64,000 bases of DNA from Thalassotalea marina (GCF_014656435.1 NZ_BNCK01000004.1:186001-250000), one strand, 5' to 3'. Positions 54,351 through 64,000 are shown, counted from the stretch's first letter. Translations and numbers: made by a program. The notes: generated by a model from the letters alone, not told the origin.

Positions 54351-55211
54351 CTATTTGATTCTAGCTATTAAACTTGAGGTATCCCAACGACCTCCACCCA
54401 ACTTTTGCACCTCTTCGTAATAACCATCCAATTGTTTAGTCACCGTTAAGTCGGCGCCGATTTTTTCAGCTTCGTCAAATGCCATGCCTAAGTCTTTACG
54501 AACCCAGTCAACGGCAAAACCAAAGTCAAATTCACGTGCGCACATGGTAGTTCCACGGTTGTCCATCTGCCATGAACCAGCTGCACCTTTTGAGATTGTT
54601 TCAATCAATTTTTCTGTATCTAATCCAGCTTTTTGCGCAAAATTTAAACCTTCAGCCAAACCTTGTACTACATTGACAAAACAAATTTGATTAACCATTT
54701 TTGCTAATTGACCAGAGCCGATATCACCCACTAATTGGCTAAACCTTGCGTATGCATCCATTACCGGTTTAGCTTTTTCATATGCCGTAACATCGCCGCC
54801 ACACATAATTGTTAAAACACCGTTTTCAGCGCCTGCTTGACCACCTGAGACTGGCGCATCAATAAAATCAACACCTTGAGATTTTGCCAACACTTGCATT
54901 TCTTTGGCTAGCGTAGCCGACGCCGTTGTATGGTCAACGATTAAGCTGTTTGGTTTAATGCCCGCTAAGATGCCCTGCTCACCAGTTATCACCTCTCTAA
55001 CATCATCATCATTTCCAACACAAACAAAAACAATATCGCAATCGGTTGATGCTTCTTTGGGCGTTAACGCATAGTTACCACGGTATTCTTCTTGCCATAA
55101 CTTAGCTTTATTTGTAGTACGATTATAAACAGTTACTTCATGGCCAGACTTTACTAAATGCCCTGCCATCGGAAAACCCATTACCCCTAAACCAATAAAC
55201 GCAACTTTCAT
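54351..55211 (-). CDS. Beta-hydroxyacid dehydrogenase (GarR/MmsB-like)
   Basis: 286 residues from ATG 55211. The upstream in-frame extension lacks the conserved start, and GGGGGTG precedes this ATG. The Rossmann motif is FIGLGVMGFPMAGHL at residues 4-18. The substrate motif DAPVSGGQAGAENG and the catalytic Lys region GQLAKMVNQ are intact. It oxidises or reduces short beta-hydroxyacids such as 3-hydroxyisobutyrate or tartronate semialdehyde. No pathway genes are nearby to fix the substrate. Confidence 0.9.
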   Translation of the reverse strand: MKVAFIGLGVMGFPMAGHLVKSGHEVTVYNRTTNKAKLWQEEYRGNYALTPKEASTDCDIVFVCVGNDDDVREVITGEQGILAGIKPNSLIVDHTTASATLAKEMQVLAKSQGVDFIDAPVSGGQAGAENGVLTIMCGGDVTAYEKAKPVMDAYARFSQLVGDIGSGQLAKMVNQICFVNVVQGLAEGLNFAQKAGLDTEKLIETISKGAAGSWQMDNRGTTMCAREFDFGFAVDWVRKDLGMAFDEAEKIGADLTVTKQLDGYYEEVQKLGGGRWDTSSLIARIK

Positions 55212-55336
55212 TGAACACCCCCTAAATTTAAATTGTCGCCAGTTTAACGCAACTATTACTAGGAACAAGCACCTTGCGGTATTTATTGCTTTGTTTTAAG
55301 GTTAGTTAATAAGACATCCGACCAGAAATCATTAAT

Positions 55337-55825
55337 ATGGCAAACTCTTTTTACCAATATCAGGTACAGACAAATAGACACCAAGCATTCGACTTAAACA
55401 ATTTAAAGAATAAAGTTGTACTCATTGTAAACACTGCGAGTGCATGTGGATTTACCCCACAATACGCTGGTTTAGAAACTCTTTATAAAAAATATAAAGA
55501 TCAGGGCTTCGAAATTTTAGCCTTCCCCTGCAATCAATTTGGTAAGCAAGAAAAAGGAAATAACGAGGAAATTAAAAACTTTTGTGATTTACAATTTAAT
55601 ATCAGCTTTCAATTAATGGATAAAGTTGAAGTGAATGGTGAGCATACAGCCCCGCTTTTTGATTTTCTAAAAAATCAGGCGCCGGGAATTCTGGGAACAA
55701 AATCAATAAAGTGGAATTTCACTAAGTTTTTAGTTGATGGAAATGGTAACGTATATAAACGTTATTCTCCTAAAACCAAACCAGAAGCTATAGAAGAAGA
55801 TATTATCTCACTATTAAAAGCTTAA
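55337..55825 (+). CDS. Glutathione peroxidase (Cys type)
   Basis: 162 residues. NTASACGFTPQY carries the peroxidatic Cys (not selenocysteine), AFPCNQFGKQE the Gln and a second Cys, and KWNFTKFLVDG the Trp/Asn of the catalytic tetrad. It reduces hydroperoxides, in bacteria usually with thioredoxin. The length fits BtuE-like enzymes. Single gene, divergent from the dehydrogenase. Confidence 0.94.
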   Translation: MANSFYQYQVQTNRHQAFDLNNLKNKVVLIVNTASACGFTPQYAGLETLYKKYKDQGFEILAFPCNQFGKQEKGNNEEIKNFCDLQFNISFQLMDKVEVNGEHTAPLFDFLKNQAPGILGTKSIKWNFTKFLVDGNGNVYKRYSPKTKPEAIEEDIISLLKA

Positions 55826-55852
55826 AAAAACCACTGGCTTTATACCAGTGGT
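55824..55852 (-). terminator. Terminator of the sigma-54-associated exported-protein gene
   Basis: ACCACTGG / CCAGTGGT stem with a 7-nt loop. Read on the minus strand, it is followed by a run of seven T. Confidence 0.8.
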
Positions 55853-55878
55853 AAGGGATCAAACGCGAACACGTGATT

Positions 55879-56454
55879 TTATCTTTTAGCGTCCAGAGCT
55901 TGTTGAATTTTATCGAGCTCTTCCGGCGTAAAGCTACCATGTTCTAACAAACGCATTACAGTGTTAGCTGTTGCTTTTTTACCATGTTTGAATTCAAAAA
56001 CCTTATGTTTACCATCTCCAACGGTAAATTGCTGAACCATCTCTTTCGCAATAGTGTGTGCATCACCTTCGCCAATTGATTTAAGCACGATGACTTTTTC
56101 ACCATCACCTTCCACCCAAGTATTTGCATCAGCCGTGTTTAGTTTAATTACTTTGCCGTCCATATGAATATTGGATAGCTGTGCAACCAGTTTTTCTCTC
56201 AAATCACTTGGTAATTCAGCAAGCGCATTTTCTAGGTAAGCTTTATCAGTTAATGATGCTTTGGGCACTTCTAGTTCTGTAATATTGCCATTGTTACTGA
56301 CGAACACTTGAACATCTTTAGTATCATCTGCAACGATCTCAATTTTTTGTTCAATTCGACGTTCAGCTTTTGACATGGCAATAGCAGACATACTACTAAT
56401 CGCTCCAATGAGTGACAATGAAATGGCTAATGCTGTTTTATTTAGTACTTTCAT
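55879..56454 (-). CDS. Exported hypothetical protein under a sigma-54 promoter
   Basis: 191 residues from ATG 56454 (AAAGGA upstream, and a signal peptide MKVLNKTALAISLSLIGAISSMSAIA starts there). I do not recognise the mature part. It is charged and has KAERRIEQKIEIVADDTKDVQVFVSNNGN, a LPSDLREKLVAQL helix, and a C-terminal helix GSFTPEELDKIQQAL. There are no Cys. A sigma-54 promoter and palindromic sites precede it and the two-component pair is divergent, so it is probably that pair's main target, perhaps an envelope-stress or surface factor. Confidence 0.72.
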   Translation of the reverse strand: MKVLNKTALAISLSLIGAISSMSAIAMSKAERRIEQKIEIVADDTKDVQVFVSNNGNITELEVPKASLTDKAYLENALAELPSDLREKLVAQLSNIHMDGKVIKLNTADANTWVEGDGEKVIVLKSIGEGDAHTIAKEMVQQFTVGDGKHKVFEFKHGKKATANTVMRLLEHGSFTPEELDKIQQALDAKR

Positions 56455-56497
56455 TTTTATATCCTTTAACGGTTGATTACACATTCAGCGATATCAT

Positions 56498-56513
56498 TGC
56501 TAATGTCGTGCCA
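56498..56513 (-). promoter_or_regulatory. Sigma-54 promoter (-24/-12)
   Basis: Minus-strand TGGCACG-ACAT-TAGCA. It differs from the consensus TGGCACG-N4-TTGCA at one base and has exact GG-N10-GC spacing. The predicted start near 56487 leaves a ~33-nt leader before ATG 56454. Confidence 0.8.
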
Positions 56514-56563
56514 ATCGAATAAAGCTTTAAATAACAAAGCGATAGAAAGCAAGTGCCTGAGGG

Positions 56564-56576
56564 GTATCAATGATAC
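56564..56576. promoter_or_regulatory. Palindrome GTATCA-A-TGATAC, possible activator site
   Basis: Perfect 6-bp arms around one base, 70-80 bp upstream of the sigma-54 start. It shares the TATCA/TGATA core with the larger palindrome beside it. Confidence 0.6.
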
Positions 56577-56579
56577 TCT

Positions 56580-56613
56580 CCCGATATCAGAATATTCATT
56601 TCCTGATATCGGG
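56580..56613. promoter_or_regulatory. Inverted repeat, probable enhancer for the sigma-54 regulator
   Basis: CCCGATATCAG (56580-56590) and CTGATATCGGG (56603-56613): 11-bp perfect arms, 12-bp spacer, centred about 110 bp upstream of the sigma-54 start. That is the usual distance for an NtrC-type activator site. Confidence 0.7.
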
Positions 56614-56763
56614 AAAAATTTAACTAATCTGTATATTTACAACTAACCTTTAAGTTAACCCCCTGTTTTTTCTACTGTAAATAATGCTCTTTTATTGGCA
56701 TTATAATTGAATTACCTATGACTTCATGTGTCGGTATAAAAGCACGTCGCTAAAAGAGGAAGT

Positions 56764-58218
56764 ATGTCACTACGCGGTTACTTATTTTATTTAATTGGTG
56801 GGTTAATTGTTCTGTTAACATTAGTTCAATTGGCACTCGTTTATTGGATCGAAAACACAGTTGCTAAAGAAGTTGATGTTAAGGCTCGCCAATACAGTAA
56901 ACAGATTGTTGAGTTGGCCGTTGATAATTTAAACCAATCACATGCAACTCAATACGCCTTTAAGCAAGTGGCTCCAAACAATACCCCCGTTACAGTTAGA
57001 GAACAACGAGTCGTTAAATCACCTGATGGTAATGTACAGATATTCACCTTTGAACAGAAAAACATTGATGGTGAACCTCAAGTTTCTGCTACAGTTAGAT
57101 CTCAAGTAAAGCAAAACGATAACCAAACTAAGGTTGATAAAAGTGAATTAAAAAAAGAGTTTAAAGCGATTGTAGATAAACTACATCAAGAGCGTACCCC
57201 ACAAATTATAAAGGAAGACTCACAATTAAAAACCTTTGTTTTACAATCACCAAATATCAAAAATCATTGGTTTACCCAGTCATTTAGTACTAGCCAAGGA
57301 CAATCACTTTTTCAGAAAATTCAGCTAATGCTAATTGGTGTCGGACTAATCGGGATTGGTTTTGCCTTCTGGCTAAGCGCAAAATTTAATAAACCACTAA
57401 AACAGTTAACCGCAGGATTTGAACAGGTAGCCAAAGGATCGTTTGATCAGCCAGTTCCAGAGCAAGGTATAAAAGAAATTCGTAAAACAATTTTTCACTT
57501 TAATCAAATGGTAACTCGATTAAATCAGTTGACTGAAGCAGAGAAACACCACAAAGAAATAGCCCATTTAGCTGAGCTTGGAGAAGTTAGCCGAGGCTTA
57601 GCACACGCCCTTAGAAATCCCATTCATACAATTGGCTTGTCGCTTGAACAATTATCTGACAATGATTTGTCTGAAGAAGCTAAACAGCAATTATTAAGTA
57701 CGGTGCAAAATAAGATTTCGCACTTGGACAAAAGCATAAAGGCGCTATTAACTTTAACGTCAAATGGCGTTCAACGTGACGACAAGATTCCTATTTTGGC
57801 GGTAGTGCAAGATATAATCTTAGAATACAAAGCTAGCGTAAATAAACAACTAGCCTTTGAGGTTAACATTGACAGCAAGCTAAAAATAACTGGCGCTGAA
57901 TCAGAAATTAGAAGCATTTTACATACGTTAATTAATAACGCATGCGAAGCTTGTGAACACCAAGGTACAGTTAAAATAGACGCAAAAGAAACAGAACAAG
58001 GGATAGAGTTTACCGTTCTTGATAACGGTAAAGGTTTAGATGACAGTATCGCCAAGCAGCTGTTTCAACCGCATGTAAGCACCAAACCAGATGGCGCAGG
58101 CATGGGGCTTTATATCGCAAATCGATTAATCACGTTGCATTACCATGGACACATTACAATTACCAATAACAACGACACTGGTTGCTTAGCCAAAGCATCA
58201 TTTGGAGCCATTAAATGA
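56764..58218 (+). CDS. Sensor histidine kinase of a sigma-54 two-component pair
   Basis: 484 residues. Membrane helices at about 7-28 and 188-208 enclose a ~160-residue extracytoplasmic sensor region. HAMP (KPLKQLTAGFEQVAKGSFDQ), HisKA with SRGLAHALRNPIHTIG (His281) and HATPase (NNACEACEHQG, DNGKGL, GAGMGLYIANRL) follow. The NtrB-like H-box fits its NtrC-type partner. The stop overlaps the regulator's ATG (ATGA). The signal is unknown. Divergent from the exported protein at 55879. Confidence 0.92.
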   Translation: MSLRGYLFYLIGGLIVLLTLVQLALVYWIENTVAKEVDVKARQYSKQIVELAVDNLNQSHATQYAFKQVAPNNTPVTVREQRVVKSPDGNVQIFTFEQKNIDGEPQVSATVRSQVKQNDNQTKVDKSELKKEFKAIVDKLHQERTPQIIKEDSQLKTFVLQSPNIKNHWFTQSFSTSQGQSLFQKIQLMLIGVGLIGIGFAFWLSAKFNKPLKQLTAGFEQVAKGSFDQPVPEQGIKEIRKTIFHFNQMVTRLNQLTEAEKHHKEIAHLAELGEVSRGLAHALRNPIHTIGLSLEQLSDNDLSEEAKQQLLSTVQNKISHLDKSIKALLTLTSNGVQRDDKIPILAVVQDIILEYKASVNKQLAFEVNIDSKLKITGAESEIRSILHTLINNACEACEHQGTVKIDAKETEQGIEFTVLDNGKGLDDSIAKQLFQPHVSTKPDGAGMGLYIANRLITLHYHGHITITNNNDTGCLAKASFGAIK

Positions 58219-59579
58219 AAGACACACAAATCAAAATACTGGTTGTAGAAGATGACCCTGAGCAACGCCAATTAATCTGTAACATATTGAAGGCTAGTGA
58301 ATTTTTAGTAGATGATGCCGATTGTGTTGAACAAGCGATTTTAAAAACAAAAACGAGTGAGTTCGATGTAATTTTCTCAGATTGGAAATTGGGTGAACTA
58401 TCCGGCATCGAATTACTGCAATATGTAAGAAAGCACTGCGCCTATGACGTTGGCTTTATCATTGCTACTGCCTACGGCACCATTAATCACGCTGTTGAGG
58501 CATTGCAAAAAGGAGCTGATGATTATCTTCCTAAACCTTTTAAGCGACAAGAACTGTTACTTACCATAGATAAGGCATTAAAAGCCAAAACGCTGCGCGG
58601 AGAAAATAAAAATTTAAGTGACCAACTAAGTGAACAAAAACAGCTTGTTGGATTAGTCGGTAAAACCCCAAAAATGCAGGCTGTTTATCAACGAATTGAT
58701 AAAGTTTCTAGTACCAATGCAACAGTGTTGATATTAGGTGAAAGTGGTACCGGTAAAGAATTAGCAGCCAGAGCATTGCACGATAGTAGTGCAAGAAAGA
58801 ATGAAAAGTTCATCGCTATTAACTGCGGCGCCATCGCTGAATCTATTGCAGAGGCAGAGTTGTTCGGTGCAGAAAAAGGAGCATATACAGGAGCAATTGC
58901 GACTAAGATAGGACGTTTTGAAGCAGCAAACAATGGCACAATTTTTCTAGATGAGATAGGTGAGCTAACTCCTAGCCTGCAAGCACATCTACTTAGGTTT
59001 TTACAAGAAGGAACCATTACTCGCTTAGGCAGTAATGATGAGCTCAAACTTAATGTTCGAGTTATTGCCGCGACTCACCGAGATTTAGACAAAGAGGTAC
59101 AACGAGGAAATTTTCGTGAAGATTTATTTTATCGATTAAACGTCGTGCCTATTTTTATGCCTCCATTAAGAGAAAGACAGCAAGACATTCCCCTATTAGC
59201 AGATCACTTTATACAAACCCATGCCAAACAACATCACTGTGAATTACCTAAATTAACAGCAGATCACTATCGACAGTTGTTAGAGTATCATTGGCCAGGT
59301 AATGTCAGAGAGTTATCAAATAGAATAGAGCGATTTGTTTTATTATCAGATGACTCAGAATTAACGGCATCCGCTACCTCTGTACAGACTGGCCCAACAG
59401 ACACACCGGACTTTACCCTGCCAAACAAGGCATTCAGTTGGGATAATTTTGAGCGATATTGCTTGTCTGAGGCGTTAAAAATGCACCAAGGAAACAGAAC
59501 AAAAGCCGCAAAATACCTAAAAATGTCATATAAAGCATTTTTATATCGTTTGGAAAAATTCCAAATAACAACAGATTAA
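58215..59579 (+). CDS. NtrC-family sigma-54-dependent response regulator
   Basis: 454 residues. Receiver domain (about 5-120) with phospho-Asp56 in FSDWKLGE, AAA+ domain with GESGTGKE (Walker A), GAYTGA (sigma-54 contact loop) and GTIFLDEIGE (Walker B), and a Fis-type HTH at the end (GNRTKAAKYLKMSYKAFLYRLEKF). It activates sigma-54 promoters when phosphorylated. The likely target is the promoter at 56498 through the palindromes between the divergent genes, and possibly its own operon. Confidence 0.94.
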   Translation: MKDTQIKILVVEDDPEQRQLICNILKASEFLVDDADCVEQAILKTKTSEFDVIFSDWKLGELSGIELLQYVRKHCAYDVGFIIATAYGTINHAVEALQKGADDYLPKPFKRQELLLTIDKALKAKTLRGENKNLSDQLSEQKQLVGLVGKTPKMQAVYQRIDKVSSTNATVLILGESGTGKELAARALHDSSARKNEKFIAINCGAIAESIAEAELFGAEKGAYTGAIATKIGRFEAANNGTIFLDEIGELTPSLQAHLLRFLQEGTITRLGSNDELKLNVRVIAATHRDLDKEVQRGNFREDLFYRLNVVPIFMPPLRERQQDIPLLADHFIQTHAKQHHCELPKLTADHYRQLLEYHWPGNVRELSNRIERFVLLSDDSELTASATSVQTGPTDTPDFTLPNKAFSWDNFERYCLSEALKMHQGNRTKAAKYLKMSYKAFLYRLEKFQITTD

Positions 59580-59750
59580 AATTGTTTAGAATTTCTTTAC
59601 TACGAAAGTCTTCTTTTAATAACAACTCTGTATAATAAATAAGCACACCTAATCTACACTTAAATAATACAGCGTTTGCGTGCAAGCCATGTATATTGGG
59701 CATATGCGAGATACAAGGTTCATCTCGCTTTTAAAGAGAGGGTGTTATCG

Positions 59751-59963
59751 ATGAGCGCAATTTGGAGAAACCATGCTAATAAACTAGCAGAATTGATCAG
59801 CAACAATAATGAAACTCAAGCACATTTGTACCTTGAGCAATTAATGCTCTTCCCGGTCGATATTCAAGATAAAATAATCGAGGATATCAGTCATTTATCT
59901 AACTGTAATAGTGAGTCTATTTCAAATATTATTAATCAATATATGATGTTTGAACTGAAATAA
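59751..59963 (+). CDS. Small hypothetical protein
   Basis: 70 residues (MSAIWRNHANKLAELISNNN...). ATG 59751 follows GAGAGGGTG. The upstream in-frame extension has no ribosome site. All-helical, acidic, no Cys besides one (SNCNSES), no signal peptide. Not recognised. It stands between the response regulator gene and convergent uvrB. Confidence 0.55.
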   Translation: MSAIWRNHANKLAELISNNNETQAHLYLEQLMLFPVDIQDKIIEDISHLSNCNSESISNIINQYMMFELK

Positions 59964-59994
59964 ACTCCACGTTACTAAGTTATTCACCAATTTA

Positions 59995-62001
59995 TTAAGC
60001 GCTCAGTTGCTGCTGGCGTAATTTGGTAATTTCGTCCCTTATTGCTGCGGCTTGCTCAAACTCCAGGTTTTGAGCATGCTCCAGCATTTGTTTTTCTAGT
60101 GATTTAACTTTATCGTCAATTTCGTCGACCGACATCACCTTGTATAAACCTTGTGGCTCAGCAGCCCTAGCCTTTTGTTTGTATAATGCTTCTTCAGGGG
60201 TATCGCCAACATCCATAACGTCTGTAATTTTACGAATGACACCCTTAGGTACTATGCCATGCTCTTTGTTATAATTTTCTTGTTTTTCACGGCGGCGATT
60301 CGTCTCATCAATCGCGCGGCGCATTGAACCGGTGATTACATCGGCATATAAAATTGCTCTGCCATTAATGTTACGAGCAGCTCGCCCTATTGTTTGGATC
60401 AATGAACGCTCTGAGCGCAAAAAGCCCTCTTTGTCGGCATCAAGAATGGCTACTAATGACACTTCTGGCATGTCGAGCCCTTCACGCAACAAGTTAATAC
60501 CTACAAGTACATCAAAATGCCCTAAACGAAAATCTCTTATGATCTCAACACGTTCAACCGTATCAATATCAGAGTGCAAGTAACGCGTTTTAACATTATG
60601 CTCGTCTAGATATTCCGTTAAATCTTCTGCCATACGTTTTGTTAATGTTGTAGCAAGTACCCTTTCTCCTATCTGCACACGTAGTCTAATTTCTGACAAC
60701 AGATCATCTACTTGGCTGTCAACTGGGCGTACTTCAATTTGTGGATCTAATAGGCCGGTTGGACGAACAACCTGCTCGGCAATTTCGCCACTCGATTTTT
60801 CAAGCTCATAGTTGCTAGGCGTTGCCGACACATAAATAGTTTGCGGAGCAAGCGCTTCAAATTCGTCAAATTTCATCGGGCGATTATCTAATGCAGACGG
60901 TAAACGAAAGCCATATTCGACTAAATTTTCTTTACGTGATCGGTCACCTTTATACATGGCCCCTATTTGCGGCACGGTCACATGTGATTCATCAATGATA
61001 AGTAAACCATCATCCGGAAGGTAATCAAATAAGGTTGGCGGCGCTTCTCCAGCTTCACGACCAGATAAGTATCTTGAGTAATTTTCAATACCAGAGCAAT
61101 AACCCAGTTCTGTCATCATTTCTATGTCAAACTGTGTTCGTTGCACGATTCGCTGCTCTTCAACTAATTTGTTATTTTCTTTTAGTTGGGTTGCACGGTC
61201 TTTTAACTCAATTTTAATATTTTCAACTGCAGCAAGTATTTTTTCTCTTGGTGTAGCATAGTGAGTTTTAGGATAAACAGTCACACGAGCTAAGTTTCGC
61301 TCTACTTGACCTGTTAATGGATCAAACTCGCTGATTTTTTCTATTTCTTCGTCAAACAGCTCTACTCTAAGCGCTAATTTGTCAGATTCAGCAGGAAAAA
61401 TATCTATCACATCACCACGCACTCGATATGTTGCACGTTGAAAGGCGACATCGTTGCGCGTGTATTGTAATTCAGCTAGTCGCCTTAAAATATCACGCTG
61501 GTTAATTATGTCGCCTTGACGTAAATGCAGCATCATTTTTAAATATGAATCAGGATCACCTAAACCATAGATAGCAGATACCGACGCTACTATGATGACA
61601 TCGCGTCTTTCTAATAAGGCTTTGGTTGCCGATAAACGCATTTGTTCAATATGGTCGTTTATTGAAGCGTCTTTTTCGATAAAGGTATCAGTGGTTGGCA
61701 CATATGCTTCAGGTTGATAGTAGTCATAGTAAGAAACAAAGTACTCAACTGCATTGTTTGGAAAAAATTCCTTCATTTCTCCATATAACTGTGCCGCCAG
61801 TGTTTTGTTTGGCGCCAACATCATGGTTGGACGATTTAGCTTTTCAATCACATTAGCAATGGTAAAAGTTTTACCTGAGCCTGTTACACCTAACAATGTT
61901 TGATGTGCAAGACCTGCCTCAATCCCATCAATAAGTTGACCTATGGCCTTAGGCTGATCGCCATTTGGCGTATAATCTGAAACAATCGAAAAATCTTTCA
62001 T
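59995..62001 (-). CDS. uvrB: Excinuclease ABC subunit B
   Basis: 668 residues. Damage-recognition helicase of nucleotide excision repair. Walker A is GVTGSGKTF near residue 40, the beta-hairpin region [12 protein letters not shown] near 95, Walker B IIDESH, motif [29 protein letters not shown] and QTIGRAARN, and the C-terminal UVR motif [24 protein letters not shown] that binds UvrC. Intact and of standard length. The start codon shares a base with the stop of the upstream MATE gene. I see no LexA box near it. Confidence 0.97.
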   Translation of the reverse strand: MKDFSIVSDYTPNGDQPKAIGQLIDGIEAGLAHQTLLGVTGSGKTFTIANVIEKLNRPTMMLAPNKTLAAQLYGEMKEFFPNNAVEYFVSYYDYYQPEAYVPTTDTFIEKDASINDHIEQMRLSATKALLERRDVIIVASVSAIYGLGDPDSYLKMMLHLRQGDIINQRDILRRLAELQYTRNDVAFQRATYRVRGDVIDIFPAESDKLALRVELFDEEIEKISEFDPLTGQVERNLARVTVYPKTHYATPREKILAAVENIKIELKDRATQLKENNKLVEEQRIVQRTQFDIEMMTELGYCSGIENYSRYLSGREAGEAPPTLFDYLPDDGLLIIDESHVTVPQIGAMYKGDRSRKENLVEYGFRLPSALDNRPMKFDEFEALAPQTIYVSATPSNYELEKSSGEIAEQVVRPTGLLDPQIEVRPVDSQVDDLLSEIRLRVQIGERVLATTLTKRMAEDLTEYLDEHNVKTRYLHSDIDTVERVEIIRDFRLGHFDVLVGINLLREGLDMPEVSLVAILDADKEGFLRSERSLIQTIGRAARNINGRAILYADVITGSMRRAIDETNRRREKQENYNKEHGIVPKGVIRKITDVMDVGDTPEEALYKQKARAAEPQGLYKVMSVDEIDDKVKSLEKQMLEHAQNLEFEQAAAIRDEITKLRQQQLSA

Positions 62002-63374
62002 TATGGTGCAACCTTTGGCTCTAGAGAATTTGAATCAAATTGCTTAGTAAAAGCGCGGTACGAGATCAGCGACATTAACACGTTTCCTAACAGTCCGCCG
62101 AGAAAGAAGCCTTCTATGCCATACAGTAGGCTCCCTAAATATGATATTGGTACGTAACAAACAAATAAACGGATGACACTTAGCGTTAAAGCCGCCATAG
62201 GTTTATGCAACGCATTAAACGAAGAATTAGTTAATATGATGATGCCCTGTAATCCATATCCGAGAGGTAATACGTAAATAAACAGCTTAATTATTTGAGC
62301 AACTTCTTTTTCGTCGGTAAAAATGTCTGCTATTACAGGAGCTAACAGTACTAACAACAGGTAAATTGCAATTTGCCAAACCAAAACAAATTTGACTGAC
62401 GCTTTATAGCCCTCTTCAACCCTAGTCATATTCCCAGCACCAAAGTTTTGGCTAATAAAAGGTGGTAACGTCATCGAAAGTGCCAGAACGACCAAACAAG
62501 CGATCGATTCTATTCGCGTACCCACACCAAACGCTGCAACTACAGGCTCTCCATAGGTTGCAGCTATAGCAGTTAAAATAGCAGCGGCAATCGGCGTTAA
62601 CATGTTTGCACCAGCTGCAGGTAAACCAATTTGTAATATACCTTTTGCAGAGGTAACAAAATTTGTTAAAAATGCTCGTGATACATGAATTAATTGGCGT
62701 TGATAGCCAACGATATAAAGCACATAACAAAGACCAACAACCCAAGAAACCATGGTAGCAATTGCAGCCCCTTTTATTCCCATTGCTGGTACAGGACCCC
62801 AGCCGAAAATAAACAGAGGATCTAAAATAGCATTAATTACGCCACCTACACCCATAATGATACTCGGGGTTTTGGTATCGCCACTGGCGCGTAATATTGA
62901 ATTTCCTATCATAGGGCCGATTAAAAACACGCTACCTAGAAACCAATAGTCCATATAATTTCTAATTTCAGGCAATAATTCTTGGTTAGCACCTAATAAA
63001 GTAAAAATTTCTTCAGTAAAAACAAAACCAGTAAAAGATAATAACCCGACAACAGCGGCAGACATGATCAGCGCTGAAGTTGCTGAGCATTTTGCAAATC
63101 CTTGCTCTCCTTTGCCCAATGACTTGGCAATAACTGCCGAAGTACCTATGCCTAACCCTATCGTTAAACTGATCACAGTAAAGGTTATTGGGAAGGTAAA
63201 ACTAATAGCAGCAAGTGGTTGTGTCCCTAATAAGCTGACAAAAAATGTATCTACTAAGTTAAAAGTCATCAGCAAAATCATTCCGTAAATCATTGGAATA
63301 GTCATCTGCTTTAATGTTTGTCCAACGGGATCAGCCAATAAATCCAATTGTCGCTTATTTTTTTGTTCTGTCAT
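62001..63374 (-). CDS. MATE-family efflux transporter
   Basis: 457 residues with twelve hydrophobic helices in two MatE halves. Typical patterns are [38 protein letters not shown] at the start and [30 protein letters not shown] near helix 11. It exports cationic drugs or metabolites using Na+ or H+, and its substrate is unknown. It overlaps uvrB by 1 nt, so excision repair and efflux may share a transcript. Confidence 0.9.
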   Translation of the reverse strand: MTEQKNKRQLDLLADPVGQTLKQMTIPMIYGMILLMTFNLVDTFFVSLLGTQPLAAISFTFPITFTVISLTIGLGIGTSAVIAKSLGKGEQGFAKCSATSALIMSAAVVGLLSFTGFVFTEEIFTLLGANQELLPEIRNYMDYWFLGSVFLIGPMIGNSILRASGDTKTPSIIMGVGGVINAILDPLFIFGWGPVPAMGIKGAAIATMVSWVVGLCYVLYIVGYQRQLIHVSRAFLTNFVTSAKGILQIGLPAAGANMLTPIAAAILTAIAATYGEPVVAAFGVGTRIESIACLVVLALSMTLPPFISQNFGAGNMTRVEEGYKASVKFVLVWQIAIYLLLVLLAPVIADIFTDEKEVAQIIKLFIYVLPLGYGLQGIIILTNSSFNALHKPMAALTLSVIRLFVCYVPISYLGSLLYGIEGFFLGGLLGNVLMSLISYRAFTKQFDSNSLEPKVAP

Positions 63375-64000
63375 TTTTTACTACTAAAAACTTAGCTATA
63401 GGAAAGGCGAAAACAGCTATTGTAAAAGATAGTAATTAGAGTCGCTATGTAAATATTAAATTTCACTCCTTGTTATACCAATTGAATTAAATATTTGATC
63501 AACTTAGAACTTCATTTGCGTGCTGAGAACAAGCTAAATAATTTAAGCATAGTCATTCTATGGTTAGATTATTTAGAGATGTTATCAGGGCGATAATGAG
63601 TTCCCAAAGGGCGAGTTTAACAGGCTCATAGCCTGCGTTATTGATTTTAACAATGACGCTACACGGATGTAGCTTATTAGAGAACGCAGGAGCACGTTCT
63701 CCTGAATAACCATTCTTTGCAATCAATGCCTTGCCTCTGAAACTGTTAACTCTCGCTAAGTGGTCAAATATTTATTTCAATTGGTATGAAATGTTAAACA
63801 ATTTTTCATTGACCGTAACGTTAGCGATTAAATACACAAATAAAGCACATAAAATCATTTTGAGCAAAAAAGACTCAAACTTGTTAAACAAACCAAACAA
63901 TTCACGCTATCCAACTGTTATATAAAGACTATTCTCTTTTATTTCCAATATGTTGTAGATATCAAATAGCTGCTGCATGCGGCTAATTACGTTTTATTAC
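63375..64000. other. Gene-free right end of the window
   Basis: About 626 bp without a supported gene. Half of it is the MITE-like element at 63475-63787. The last 210 bp show only a short ORF without a ribosome site. Confidence 0.5.
63475..63787. mobile_element. MITE-like element with 32-33 bp terminal inverted repeats
   Basis: Left end ATACCAATTGAATTAAATAT... (63475-63507) and right end (63756-63787) are inverted copies with two substitutions and one indel over 32-33 bp. The ~313-bp interior has no gene but contains hairpins, for example GAGAACG/CGTTCTC at about 63682-63704. A clear target duplication is not visible (flanks TGTT and GAAA). Similar ATACCAATTG-type ends are common in Colwellia-like genomes, to my recollection. 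The mobilising transposase is not in the window. Confidence 0.75.

Noticed and set aside
55428-55440. Selenocysteine in the glutathione peroxidase
   Set aside because: The peroxidatic position is an ordinary Cys codon (TGT), not TGA.
56696-56711. Sigma-54 promoter for the kinase operon
   Set aside because: TGGCA and TTGA have the right spacing but the essential GC of the -12 element is GA, so the case is weak.
1-64000. CRISPR arrays, rRNA genes, prophage or complete IS elements
   Set aside because: No regularly spaced repeats, no rRNA-like stretches and no transposase or phage structural genes were seen.

Overview
The window is chromosomal DNA from a low-GC marine gammaproteobacterium. The best guess is the order Alteromonadales, near Colwellia/Thalassotalea. 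This rests on the protein repertoire (Nar, UbiTUV, TusBCDE, Tag, BI-1, UvrB, SbcB, several large secreted S8 peptidases) and on a short AT-rich repeat element at the right end. The family assignment is inference. No rRNA, CRISPR array, prophage or complete insertion sequence is visible. There is one tRNA.

1-17 kb is a block for life without oxygen. It holds the 3' end of a nitrate/nitrite transporter, a NarX-type sensor kinase, narGHJI, then a parvulin-type isomerase, a beta-carbonic anhydrase and a small Cys-tailed protein. Next come the class III ribonucleotide reductase pair nrdG-nrdD and the O2-independent ubiquinone genes ubiT and ubiUV. Recognisable sites tie the block together: a perfect FNR box plus a NarL-type 7-2-7 site before narG, two NrdR boxes before nrdG, and an FNR-like class II promoter before ubiU.

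17-20 kb is a three-gene operon: DUF1080 protein, GMC oxidoreductase and a Tat-dependent gluconate-dehydrogenase-type small subunit. It probably acts on oxidised (3-keto) sugars. 20-32.5 kb looks accessory: a small membrane protein, a XerC/D-like lone recombinase with repeated motifs upstream, SRPBCC and LysR genes, a large SF1 helicase, a MarR-serine hydrolase pair behind a perfect 28-bp palindrome, and a six-gene membrane/oxidoreductase operon.

32.8-36 kb is housekeeping: tRNA-Ser(UGA), tag, a BI-1 protein, tusDCB-tusE and a YjfB-like protein. 36.3-49 kb is a signalling and secreted-protease locus. It has a hybrid kinase with an AraC output domain, a propeller protein with a degenerate GGDEF domain, and three S8 peptidases, one carrying six 11-residue repeats.

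49-64 kb holds sbcB, a leucine-rich-repeat lipoprotein, a beta-hydroxyacid dehydrogenase, a glutathione peroxidase and a sigma-54 two-component pair. That pair faces a small exported protein whose upstream region has a good sigma-54 promoter and palindromic enhancer-like sites. A MATE transporter overlapping uvrB and a roughly 313-bp MITE-like element close the window.
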